DNA of 29,820 nt from QHBQ01 sp038230695 (lineage in GTDB: Bacteria > Chloroflexota > Chloroflexia > QHBQ01), in the NCBI GenBank assembly GCA_038230695.1, contig JBBRMT010000025.1, forward strand, positions 1-29,820, given 5' to 3'. A program made the translations under genes and the position numbers. The notes below the pieces were generated by a model. The model ran no database searches, was not told the origin of the DNA, and was given only the letters and a program-made list of their open reading frames with translations. This document shows, one piece after another, positions 15,266 through 23,630 of the stretch (the stretch's first letter is position 1; each line of letters opens with the position of its first letter).

Positions 15266-16267
15266 CTACACTCCCCAGCGCAGCCCGGCGGTGTGTACCG
15301 GCGCGTCCCACAGCTTGATCATCTCATCATCGGCCTTGACCAGCGTAATCGAGCAGCCCGCCATCTCCAGCGAGGTGATATAGTTGCCGATCAGCTTGCG
15401 GGCGATGCCCACACCCATGCCCTTGAGGATTTCATCGAGCTTGCGGTAGATGATGTACAGTTCGATCAGCGGTGTGCCGCCCATGCCGTTGACCATGGCG
15501 ATGACGTGGTCGCCCTGCTTCAGGCCCAGGTCTTCGACTACCGGCATAGTCAACATCTCCGTGATCTCGTCGGCAGAGGCCAGCTTCATCCGCTTGCGCC
15601 CTGGCTCACCGTGGATGCCGATGCCGATCTCCATCTCATCTTCGCCCAGGTCGAAGGTCGGCTTGCCCGCCGCTGGTACGGTGCAGCTAGTCAGGGCCAT
15701 GCCCATACTGCGACCCATGCTGTTGACCTTGCGGCACATTTCGGCGACTGTGTGCAAATCGGCCTTGCTCTCAGCCAATGCCCCTACAATCTTCTCGGCC
15801 AGCACCGTCGCACCCACTCCGCGCCGCCCAGCGGTGTAGAGGCTATCCTGCACCGCTACATCGTCGTTGATAATCACCGACTCGACGTTGATGCCGTCAG
15901 CCTGAGCCAGTTCGGCGGCAATCTCGAAGTTCATAATATCACCGGTGTAGTTCTTAACGATGTGCAGCACGCCTGCGCCGCCATTGACCGCTTTGGTGGC
16001 AATCTGCATCTGATCAGGCACCGGCGAGGTGAACACATGGCCCGCGCAGGCCGCGTCCAGCATCCCCAGGCCGACGAAGCCGCCGTGCATTGGCTCGTGG
16101 CCGCTGCCACCACCGCTGATCACCCCCACCTTGCCCTTAATCGGCGCATCGGCGCGGATGACGATCATGTTTGCTACGTCTACCCGCACCAGGTCGGAAT
16201 GAGCGGCAGCGATGCCCTCCATCTCCTCTTTGACCACATTATCCACACTGTTAATCAGCTTCTTCAC
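15266..16267 (-). CDS. dhaK: Dihydroxyacetone kinase substrate-binding subunit DhaK
   Basis: A 333-residue subunit that binds Dha covalently and presents it to DhaL-ATP for phosphorylation to dihydroxyacetone phosphate. The hemiaminal-forming histidine is H219 in GIGIHGEPG (E. coli H218). The catalytic pair H57 (SGGGSGHEP) and D110 (VKNYTGDIMNFE) are present. Length equals the family norm. The start is GTG at 16267, overlapping the HPr stop in a GTGA junction, with AGGAGGAG 5 nt upstream, so the two genes are translationally coupled. It belongs to the single-domain (PTS-linked) DhaK group, not the fused ATP-dependent kinases, which fits dhaL and dhaM as separate genes. Confidence 0.96.
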   Translation of the reverse strand: MKKLINSVDNVVKEEMEGIAAAHSDLVRVDVANMIVIRADAPIKGKVGVISGGGSGHEPMHGGFVGLGMLDAACAGHVFTSPVPDQMQIATKAVNGGAGVLHIVKNYTGDIMNFEIAAELAQADGINVESVIINDDVAVQDSLYTAGRRGVGATVLAEKIVGALAESKADLHTVAEMCRKVNSMGRSMGMALTSCTVPAAGKPTFDLGEDEMEIGIGIHGEPGRKRMKLASADEITEMLTMPVVEDLGLKQGDHVIAMVNGMGGTPLIELYIIYRKLDEILKGMGVGIARKLIGNYITSLEMAGCSITLVKADDEMIKLWDAPVHTAGLRWGV

Positions 16268-16542
16268 TTGGACTCCTCCTCTTTCTGGTTATCCCGTTCC
16301 AGCAACTCTACGATTGCCGCAAGGGCTTCAACCTCGTCCTCACCCTCGGCTTTAATCTCCACCGCCGCACCTTGCCTTGCGCCCAGCGCCAGCACCGTGA
16401 TGATGCTCTTGGCGTTGGCTTTACGAGCGCCATGTGCCAGGCTAATATCCGACTTATAACGCGCCGCCCTCTGCACCAACTCGGCAGCAGGCCGAGCGTG
16501 CAGGCCCACCGGGTCGGTCAGCACTACTATCGCGTTCTGCAT
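16264..16542 (-). CDS. ptsH: HPr phosphocarrier protein
   Basis: A 92-residue HPr that carries phosphate from EI to DhaM. H15 in DPVGLHARPAA is the phosphorylated histidine. S46 lies in KANAKSIITVLALGA, the position used by HPr kinase/phosphorylase in Gram-positive bacteria, so regulation at Ser46 is possible; no hprK is in the window. A charged tail (ERDNQKEEESK) extends the standard length by a few residues. The gene begins 12 nt after dhaM and overlaps dhaK by 4 nt. In E. coli the HPr and EI domains for Dha are partly fused to DhaM; here all are separate polypeptides. Confidence 0.93.
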   Translation of the reverse strand: MQNAIVVLTDPVGLHARPAAELVQRAARYKSDISLAHGARKANAKSIITVLALGARQGAAVEIKAEGEDEVEALAAIVELLERDNQKEEESK

Positions 16543-16554
16543 CGCCGCCCCCCT

Positions 16555-16953
16555 CTACCCGATGTTCTTGGGCATATTGCGTGCTGCTTCGACCGCTTCC
16601 ATAATCTGGGCCAACGACTGGCCCATCCCTGCATGAATTACCGCCAGCACTGCCCCCTCGACTAGCGGGGCGCTGCTCATCTGCACCTTCGCTTGCTGCT
16701 CCTGGCTGAGACCCTCGATTGCCACCTCGGCGCTGAGTACCGCGCTGCCCATATCCAGCAGCAAGATTACGCCCTCGTCGCTGTAGACCTTGCGAATTGC
16801 CGCCCCGATCTTGTCGGCGGATGTCCCCAGGCCGCCGCTGCTCGCGCCTCCGGCATAGGCAACCGCCACCGTCGCAGACGACAACTGGGCTAGCAACTCG
16901 GCTAGACCCTCAACCAACTTTTCACTATGCGAGACCAGTACGATGCCAACCAC
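16555..16953 (-). CDS. dhaM: Dha kinase phosphotransfer subunit DhaM (EIIA-mannose fold)
   Basis: A 132-residue single-domain DhaM that accepts phosphate from HPr and passes it to the ADP on DhaL. The phospho-histidine is H9 in MVGIVLVSHSEKLVEG. Family segments VAYAGGASSGGLGTSADKI, GVILLLDMGSAVLSAEVAIE and SAPLVEGAVLAVIHAGMG are present. It corresponds to the EIIA domain alone, without the C-terminal HPr/EI extension of the E. coli protein, consistent with the adjacent HPr and ptsI genes. The start is GTG with GGGAGGGGG about 9 nt upstream. It is the first gene of the minus-strand operon; its leader includes a GAATGTA heptamer array. Confidence 0.92.
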   Translation of the reverse strand: MVGIVLVSHSEKLVEGLAELLAQLSSATVAVAYAGGASSGGLGTSADKIGAAIRKVYSDEGVILLLDMGSAVLSAEVAIEGLSQEQQAKVQMSSAPLVEGAVLAVIHAGMGQSLAQIMEAVEAARNMPKNIG

Positions 16954-16977
16954 GCTTCGGTTCCCCCTCCCGCGCCG

Positions 16978-16998
16978 GAATGTAGAATGTAGAATGTA
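16978..16998. repeat. Heptamer tandem array (GAATGTA)
   Basis: Three perfect GAATGTA units, 25 nt upstream of the dhaM start. Same unit as at 5820-5833. Confidence 0.7.
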
Positions 16999-17075
16999 GA
17001 TTAGTTACGTTGTTCCGTCACCCTTGTGCAGCGTGCTGGGTACGGTTGGCCTAATCTGCAATGCTCTGACGTTCT

Positions 17076-17201
17076 CATTGTAGAAGAGAACTATAAAGAT
17101 TTCGTAAAGAAGGCATAACGGTATTGTGGGATTTGCCACGCTGTTTATGATTTTACCCTTATGTTATCTTTATGGGATTTTTATAGTTCTCTTCTACAAT
17201 G
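17076..17201. promoter_or_regulatory. 126-bp long hairpin between dhaM and glpD
   Basis: Arms 17076-17123 and 17154-17201. The outer 22 bp are a perfect inverted repeat (left arm begins CATTGTAGAAGAG, right arm ends CTCTTCTACAATG). Moving inward, 26 more positions pair with six G.U pairs and only two mismatches. The 30-nt loop holds a small GTGG/CCAC hairpin. All six wobbles are G.U in the plus-strand RNA. A possible promoter (TTGTGG at 17124, 16-nt spacer, TATGAT at 17146) lies in the loop. It could be a glpD leader structure, a paired operator or a hairpin-type mobile element. Confidence 0.75.
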
Positions 17202-17232
17202 GAAACACGCAGTGACCGCAAAGGAGCGAGGC

Positions 17233-18969
17233 ATGGAGCGTTTGTCGGGCGCAACTCGTAGCGCCAACCTGGAGCAGATGGCGGCGGAGCAAGTTGATAT
17301 ACTGGTGGTCGGTGGCGGCGTGACCGGCGCGGGCAGTGCGTTGGATGCGGCGGCGCGGGGCTACCGCGTGGCCCTGGTCGAGCGGGCCGACTTCGCCAGC
17401 GGCACCAGCAGCAAATCTACCAAGCTGGTGCATGGCGGTATCCGCTACCTGCCACAGTTCGATTTCGCCCTGGTGCGCGAGGCGTTGGTCGAGCGTGGGC
17501 TGCTCATCCGCAACGCGCCATATCTGGTTGCCCCGATTGGCTTCGTGCTGCCGCTGTATGCCGATGCCAAACGTCCGCTCGGTATCCCCTTTGCCCCACC
17601 GAAGCGCATCGGCCTGGGCCTGATGCTGATGGCCGGGCTGTTCATGTACGATACCATGTCCGGGCGACTGGGTATCCGCCGCTTCCGCCCCATCACCGTG
17701 CGCCAGACCCGAAAGGTTGCGCCCTGTCTCCGCACCGAGGGTTTGAAGCAGAGTTTCGTTTATTACGACGCGCAGACCGACGATACCCGCCTGACCACCA
17801 CCCTGATCCGCACCGCCGCGCTGCATGGGGCGCTAGTCGCCAACTACGCCGAAGTCACTGCGTTCCGCATGGATGGCGACCGCGTGGTGGGCGCGACGGT
17901 GCGCGACCACCTCAGCGGGCGGGAATACCAGGTCAATGCCCGTTACGTGATCAATGCAGGTGGCGTGTTCGCCGAGCGCATTGCGCGGCTGACTGGCCGC
18001 GAAGCGCCGATAAGTGTCGAACCGGCCAAAGGCGTGCATATCACCGTGCCACGCGAGGCAGTGAAGCTGGGCAAGGACGCGATTGTGCTGCCCGAAACCG
18101 AGGATGGGCGACTGCTGTTCCTCGTTCCCTGGGGCGCACGGGTGACAATTGGCACCACCGATACTGAAGGCGGCGACATCGAACACCCTCTTGCCAGTGG
18201 CGACGACGTAGAGTACCTGCTGCGCCACGTCAACCGCTATATGAGCTGCCAACTGACCCGTAAGGACATCATCAGCGTGTGGGCAGGCTATCGGCCATTG
18301 GTGCGAGCCAAAGAAGCCGCCGCTTCGAGCAAGCTCTCGCGCACCCATGCGGTGGTAGATGGGCCGGAGGGGATGGTCAGCATCATCGGCGGCAAGCTCA
18401 CCACCTATCGGCGCATGGCTCAGGATGTGGTTGACCACATTGACAAGCTGGACGGCAACCCCAGCGCGCATATCACCGAGCATCTGGCCCTCAGCGGCGC
18501 GAAGGGCTGGGAGCAAGCGCAGACGAAGGCGCAGCAACTGGGTAACGCGCTGGGCCTCGCTGCCGACATCCTCAAGCGGCTCAACCTCTACGGCGCGAAT
18601 CAGCTGACCCTGCTAAATCTGGCCGCCCGCGAACCACAACTTGCCGCCCGCATCGTCCCCGACCTGCCCTATATTCTCGCCGAGGTAATATATGCCTGCC
18701 GCTATGAGATGGCTCTGACTCTCGACGATGTGCTGGCCCGCCGCACCCGCATCCTGCTGGAAGATTGGGCGCAAGGTATGGATGCCGCTCCCACCGTCGC
18801 CCGCTTGATGGCCGCCGAACTGGGCTGGGATGATGCCGAACGTGACCGTCAGATCGCAAAGTACCAGCAGGTAGTGGAGGCGCAGAAAGCCGAAATCCCC
18901 GCCGCTGCGCCAAAGGCTGGCAAACCGGCTCCCGACGCGGTTGGTGAAGGTGAACTGATACGACGCTGA
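17233..18969 (+). CDS. glpD: FAD-dependent glycerol-3-phosphate dehydrogenase
   Basis: A 578-residue flavoprotein that oxidises glycerol 3-phosphate to dihydroxyacetone phosphate, passing electrons to the membrane quinone pool. The start is ATG 17233 with AAGGAG 6 nt upstream; an earlier in-frame ATG (17161) would translate the hairpin arm and lacks a binding site. The FAD motif is DILVVGGGVTGAG (22-34), then SGTSSKSTKLVHGGIRYL, EPAKGVHITVP, VPWGARVTIGTTDTEG, VWAGYRPLVR and GGKLTTYRRMAQDVVD. The C-terminal helical DAO_C domain covers about 400-530, and the last 40 residues are a loose Ala/Pro/Lys tail. First gene of the plus-strand glpD-glpF-glpK set, divergent from the Dha operon. Confidence 0.94.
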   Translation: MERLSGATRSANLEQMAAEQVDILVVGGGVTGAGSALDAAARGYRVALVERADFASGTSSKSTKLVHGGIRYLPQFDFALVREALVERGLLIRNAPYLVAPIGFVLPLYADAKRPLGIPFAPPKRIGLGLMLMAGLFMYDTMSGRLGIRRFRPITVRQTRKVAPCLRTEGLKQSFVYYDAQTDDTRLTTTLIRTAALHGALVANYAEVTAFRMDGDRVVGATVRDHLSGREYQVNARYVINAGGVFAERIARLTGREAPISVEPAKGVHITVPREAVKLGKDAIVLPETEDGRLLFLVPWGARVTIGTTDTEGGDIEHPLASGDDVEYLLRHVNRYMSCQLTRKDIISVWAGYRPLVRAKEAAASSKLSRTHAVVDGPEGMVSIIGGKLTTYRRMAQDVVDHIDKLDGNPSAHITEHLALSGAKGWEQAQTKAQQLGNALGLAADILKRLNLYGANQLTLLNLAAREPQLAARIVPDLPYILAEVIYACRYEMALTLDDVLARRTRILLEDWAQGMDAAPTVARLMAAELGWDDAERDRQIAKYQQVVEAQKAEIPAAAPKAGKPAPDAVGEGELIRR

Positions 18970-18976
18970 AGGTATG

Positions 18977-19004
18977 ACAATCTACAATCTGCAATCTACA
19001 ATCA
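18977..19004. repeat. Heptamer tandem array (ACAATCT)
   Basis: Units ACAATCT, ACAATCT, GCAATCT, ACAATCA begin 7 nt after the glpD stop codon. The GCAATCT unit is shared with the array at 15237-15264. The rest of the 169-nt glpD-glpF gap shows no clear terminator or promoter. Confidence 0.7.
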
Positions 19005-19138
19005 TCATGGGAAGGGGGTAACTGCATAGCGAAGAAGCTAACTGGAGTAAAGGAAGCGAACCCGAAACATAGGGAGATGGAGAAAAGAGGGCTGCGTCCC
19101 GTGTGGCGCACCTGGTTCACACTAAGGAGGGTTTAGTA

Positions 19139-19990
19139 ATGCAGATACGTAATACCTTGATGGGCGAGCTAGCCAGCGAGTTTCTCGGCACCCTCACCCT
19201 GCTCGCCTTCGGTGACGGTGTCGTCGCCGCCGTGGTCGCCGGTGGCAAGAGCGACTTTCTGATGATCACCTGGGGCTGGGGCCTGGCGGTGGCGATGGGC
19301 GTGTATGTAGCTGGCGGCCTGAGCGGCGCTCACCTCAACCCTGCCGTCACCATTGCGCTCGCCTCGCGGGGCGACTTCGCCTGGGCTAAGGTTGGCCCCT
19401 ATGTTCTCGCCCAGCTTGTCGGCGCGTTCTGCGGCGCGGGCCTGGTGCTGATTGACTACGGCCCGCTGATTGATAGCCACGCCCGCGACCTTATGGCCGC
19501 GTCGGGTAGCAAGTTTGCCGACTTCGATGCCGCCCGCAACAGCCTTGATGGTATCTTCTTCACCCACCCGGCCGCTGCGGCAGGGATGCTTGGCGGCTTC
19601 GTTGACCAACTGATTGGCACCGCGTTCCTGCTCTTCCTCATCCGTGCCATCACCGACACGCGCAACTCGTCGCCGATCGGCAATATGGCCCCGTTCATCA
19701 TCGGCCTCGCCATTGTAGTTATCGGCCAGAGCTTCGGCGCAACCGCCGGTTACGCCATCAATCCTGCCCGCGACTTCGGCCCGCGCCTGCTGGCCTCAAT
19801 CGGCGGCTGGGGCGCAAACCCCTTCACCGATGACAACGGCTACTTCTGGGTGCCAATTGTCGCGCCCATCATCGGCGGTATAATCGGCATCTTTGCCTAC
19901 GACTTCGGCATCAAACGGTTCCTGATTGCCAAGGGCGATCAGCCGCTACCAGCCGAGGAGTCGAAGGGCGAGACTGTGCGCCAGCGCTAG
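19139..19990 (+). CDS. glpF: Glycerol facilitator (MIP/aquaporin family)
   Basis: A 283-residue six-helix channel of the inner membrane for passive glycerol entry. The start is chosen by a perfect AAGGAGG 8 nt upstream of the ATG at 19139. The two half-helix motifs are NPA 67-69 (SGAHLNPAVTIALA) and NPA 208-210 in GYAINPARDFGPRLL. The D after the second NPAR is typical of glycerol-permeable members, as opposed to water-only aquaporins, and R211 is the selectivity-filter arginine. It sits between glpD and glpK, with about 165 nt of non-coding sequence on each side. The loop between the halves (residues 105-155) is somewhat long. Confidence 0.95.
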   Translation: MQIRNTLMGELASEFLGTLTLLAFGDGVVAAVVAGGKSDFLMITWGWGLAVAMGVYVAGGLSGAHLNPAVTIALASRGDFAWAKVGPYVLAQLVGAFCGAGLVLIDYGPLIDSHARDLMAASGSKFADFDAARNSLDGIFFTHPAAAAGMLGGFVDQLIGTAFLLFLIRAITDTRNSSPIGNMAPFIIGLAIVVIGQSFGATAGYAINPARDFGPRLLASIGGWGANPFTDDNGYFWVPIVAPIIGGIIGIFAYDFGIKRFLIAKGDQPLPAEESKGETVRQR

Positions 19991-20155
19991 TTGGCATAGA
20001 GGCGCGATTTAATGCGCCCAAACGCAATAGGGGCGTGATCGATCACGCCCTGGCCGGGGGGCATTGTACGCCCCGCCATCCTCACCCAACCTTCTCCCAG
20101 CGGGGAGCGGGATTGACATCCACAATGATGTGAGCTATGAAAGAGGAGACAGAAC
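19991..20155. other. glpF-glpK gap with REP palindromes
   Basis: Two palindromes: GGCGCGATTTAATGCGCC (20001-20018) and ATAGGGGCGTGATCGATCACGCCCTGG (20028-20053, perfect GGGCGTGATC/GATCACGCCC). A partial CTCACCC...CTCCCAGCGGGGAG repeat follows (20081-20107). AGAGGAG at 20142-20148 is the glpK ribosome binding site. Confidence 0.65.
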
Positions 20156-21655
<1,500 letters not shown>

Positions 21656-22039
21656 CGAGTACCCATCTTATCCCCTCTCCCCTTGTGGGAGAGGGTCAGG
21701 GTGAGGGGTTCGACATAACAACACGAGGGGCTTGACCGCTAAGGCCACGCCCCTTTCGTTGCAGTGATGGCGCAGTAGCGCGGCCCACTGTAGCACCAAT
21801 CACTTTGTGCAATTTGATGAACAGCGCCATGAAAAACTATGTATCTACATTAAAATGAGTTATACTTGGCACATAAGCAGCGATCCCCTTTTAATAGCTT
21901 CTCTCCTACCCCCAACTGGGGGAGTGGGGAACGAGAAGCGCACCACCTTACAGCACCACGTCTTTGCCTATCCCTCAGACGAGCAGATGCGCCCCATCCT
22001 TCACCCAGCCTATCCCGCCCCGGCGAGGAGGAACCGCCA
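21656..22039. other. Intergenic region between glpK and the receiver gene
   Basis: Contains the CCCCTCTCC/GGGAGAGGG repeat (21671-21708), a GAGGGGC...GCCCCTTTC hairpin (21725-21752) that may terminate glpK, and a CTACCCCCAACTGGGGGAG palindrome (21906-21924). Upstream in-frame extension of the receiver gene runs through this repeat and is not considered coding. Confidence 0.6.
21671..21708. repeat. CCCTCTCC/GGAGAGGG palindromic repeat
   Basis: TCCCCTCTCCCC pairs with GGGAGAGGG, then TCAGGGTGAGGGG. The same family is inserted in the rsmI coding region (23778-23852). Confidence 0.65.
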
Positions 22040-22474
22040 TTGCTCAAGCGCATATTTGTAGTAGACGACAGCCCAGATATACTGGCTCTGTTCACCGATC
22101 TGCTCACCGACGAGGGCTATATCGTCGTTACCCAGGCTTACCCGATATCAGGCGCAGACGAGGTGCGCCGTGCCGCGCCCGACCTGATCATCATTGACCA
22201 TTGGGTACATAACCAGGAGGTTAGCCAGCTAACCATCGAGCGCATCAGGCGAAATCCCGATCTGGCGCACATTCCGATCATCATCTGCACCGGCCTTGCA
22301 GATGCGCCCGCAGTTTGGGCAGCGGCGCGGAACCAAAAGAACGTTTCAATTATCAGCAAACCGTTCGACATAGATGACCTGATTGATCGGGTCATGCTGA
22401 TGATTATTGCGGTCGAGGCGGAACGGGCTAAAGATAGTACCCAGCCCATTGATGTGACGGCGGTCTCCCGCTAA
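22040..22474 (+). CDS. Stand-alone response-regulator receiver protein
   Basis: A 144-residue CheY-like protein with no output domain. The start is TTG 22040, chosen because GAGGAGGA lies 7 nt upstream and the product then begins at the first strand (LKRIFVVDDSPDIL). Conserved positions are acidic D9-D10, phospho-acceptor D53 in LIIIDHWVHNQ, T84 in IIICTG and K107 in ISKPFDIDDL. The residues after D53 (HWVHN) are unlike the usual xxMPxxxG turn. A short polar tail follows helix 5. Its kinase partner is unknown. A similarly sized receiver (22663-23079) converges on it, with a shared terminator region between. These could be diffusible phosphate acceptors or regulators through protein contact. 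Confidence 0.82.
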   Translation: MLKRIFVVDDSPDILALFTDLLTDEGYIVVTQAYPISGADEVRRAAPDLIIIDHWVHNQEVSQLTIERIRRNPDLAHIPIIICTGLADAPAVWAAARNQKNVSIISKPFDIDDLIDRVMLMIIAVEAERAKDSTQPIDVTAVSR

Positions 22475-22490
22475 TGAAGCAAGTTGAGGT

Positions 22491-22499
22491 TGCTATAAT
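22491..22499 (+). promoter_or_regulatory. Extended -10 motif downstream of the receiver gene
   Basis: TGCTATAAT faces the terminator at 22624-22664, with no protein gene between. It could drive a short RNA of about 155 nt. No good -35 is seen. Confidence 0.3.
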
Positions 22500-22516
22500 T
22501 TGGACTAAAGCCGATT

Positions 22517-22619
22517 AGTTTAATACCAGATCGGTTGGATAACCCAGTATATTTGTACGAGCGAACCACTGTTCGCCCCGGGCCGAATATGCTGTGCAAC
22601 CATACAAATTAGGTATAAA
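22517..22619. repeat. Composite palindrome with inverted TATACC ends
   Basis: Left TTTAATACCAGAT and right TTAGGTATAAAT flank a diverged REP core (GAGCGAACCACTGTTCGCCCC), with imperfect inner arms GGTTGGATAACCCAG and GCTGTGCAACC. Confidence 0.5.
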
Positions 22620-22623
22620 TAAG

Positions 22624-22664
22624 GTGGGTCGCAGTAACATCAATCCTGCGACCCACTTTTTTTT
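22624..22664. terminator. Strong terminator between convergent receiver genes
   Basis: GTGGGTCGCAG (22624-22634) pairs perfectly with CTGCGACCCAC (22646-22656), followed by eight T on the plus strand. The minus-strand gene's TAA stop lies within the T run; on the minus side the following sequence is only moderately T-rich. Confidence 0.88.
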
Positions 22665-23079
22665 AATGCCAGCCATTCGCATACGCTGGTATGACTGGCT
22701 TCGTTTGGCTATCGTCCAGCGTGGTGTTTACTGCCTCGAGTAGACCGCCATCCTCAAATGGCTTTTGCACGAATATGATGTGCCGCGCACGGTAAAAGCT
22801 AGTCTCCCGCTTGTCCGGCTCCAGGTCAGTGCAGATGATCAGGGGTAGGTGCGTAAGGACGCGGTCCAGGCGTAGCCTCTGCACTGTCTGCCAGATGGTG
22901 ATGTCATCATCAGGGGTGCGGTCAATCACTACCAGGATGGCGTTGGCGGCACGGGCGTGTTCGGGATTGTAAGTGGCGTGGGTCTGGGTGGTGATAGTGT
23001 AGCCCGCCTCGGTGAGTATCGCGCTGATTTGCACGATCAACGGAGCATCGTCACCGACGATGAGGATGTGCTTTGCCAT
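22663..23079 (-). CDS. Stand-alone response-regulator receiver protein
   Basis: A 138-residue receiver-only protein. Residues: D10-D11 in ILIVGDDAPL, phospho-acceptor D53 in LVVIDRTPDDD, T84 in IICTDLEP, K106 in FVQKPFEDGG. The site numbering is nearly the same as in the convergent receiver at 22040-22474, which suggests related proteins that have diverged strongly. An RGxxxA-like helix 4 is replaced by FYRARHIIF. A 20-residue polar tail follows. AGGA lies 8 nt before the ATG. A possible promoter is the minus-strand TGGTATAAT at 23248-23256, giving a leader of about 160 nt. Function and partner are unknown. Confidence 0.8.
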   Translation of the reverse strand: MAKHILIVGDDAPLIVQISAILTEAGYTITTQTHATYNPEHARAANAILVVIDRTPDDDITIWQTVQRLRLDRVLTHLPLIICTDLEPDKRETSFYRARHIIFVQKPFEDGGLLEAVNTTLDDSQTKPVIPAYANGWH

Positions 23080-23246
23080 ATTCTTTTCCTATCCTATTAT
23101 CGTAGGCTGGGTGAAAAGGCTAGCGGTTACGCAGGAACTGGTTGGGCAAGGCGATTTCGTCTTACCCAATCAGCATTGCATCTCGCCCTAAGCTCTCCCA
23201 AAGGGGATAGGAAAAGAAACAATCACTGAAGTTTCAAGCAACAGCG

Positions 23247-23309
23247 TATTATACCACAATAATACATCGGTGGTTAATGGCGTAGGGGCTGGTGGCTGCC
23301 AGCCCTGTT
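23247..23309. repeat. REP-like palindrome with TATACCA end
   Basis: ATTATACCA (23248-23256), then 31 nt from its TATACC to GTAGGGGCTGGTG, paired with GCCAGCCCTG. Read on the minus strand, the end module is TGGTATAAT facing the receiver gene at 22663-23079. Confidence 0.6.
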
Positions 23310-23536
23310 GCAAGCACGTCAATGCTCATCATAAGCAACATATGTTGACATAAGGGCGGCGGCTCACCCATAGGCATCAAGCTAAGAACATTGGGGATAA
23401 GCTCTGGGGTCTGGGGGTTCAGCCCCCAGCTGTTCAAGCGCATCCTTGCCCATTGTATGCAACCTTGCGGGTGGTGCGGCGTGGGCTGGGGATACGGCCA
23501 GCCCGTCACGCCTTGTTCAACCCTGGATGTGGCTAA

Positions 23537-23602
23537 TCATACCAAATATGTTTGGTGGCACAGCTATTCGGTCCAGGGCGAACAACGGTTCGCCCCTATA
23601 GA
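23537..23602. repeat. REP-like palindrome with CATACCA end
   Basis: CATACCAAAT, then about 35 nt to CAGGGCGAACAACGGTTCGC and CCCTATAG. The core is identical to that at 27680-27703. Confidence 0.6.
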
Positions 23603-23630
23603 TATGCTGCTTAGCCTAACCGAATTGTTA

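Larger units (their letters stand above)
23080..23630. other. Gene-free repeat-rich stretch
   Basis: A 551-nt region upstream of the receiver gene and downstream of rsmI. No credible gene is seen. It holds REP-type elements (23247-23309 and 23537-23602), a CTGGGGG/CCCCCAG palindrome (23411-23429) and a minus-strand extended -10 (23248-23256). Confidence 0.65.

Noticed and set aside
15293..16459. 388-codon plus-strand frame opposite dhaK and HPr
   Set aside because: Antisense shadow, His/Asp-rich composition typical of reversed GC-rich genes; dhaK and HPr are certain.
17161..17232. Upstream ATG for GlpD at 17161
   Set aside because: It would translate the right arm of the hairpin; the 17233 ATG has AAGGAG at proper spacing and matches the usual distance to the FAD motif.
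19005..19138. A riboswitch in the glpD-glpF gap
   Set aside because: I looked for glycine, c-di-GMP and similar cores and could not match any conserved motif; purine-rich sequence only.
20113..20141. TTGACA-N17-TATGAA just before glpK as a promoter
   Set aside because: Transcription would begin near 20148, inside or after the ribosome binding site AGAGGAG (20142-20148), leaving a leaderless message; likely a chance match.
21866..22039. N-terminal extension of the receiver protein from an upstream ATG
   Set aside because: The extension reads through palindromic repeats (Pro/Ser/Arg-rich) and lacks a binding site, whereas TTG 22040 has GAGGAGGA at 7 nt and starts at the first receiver strand.
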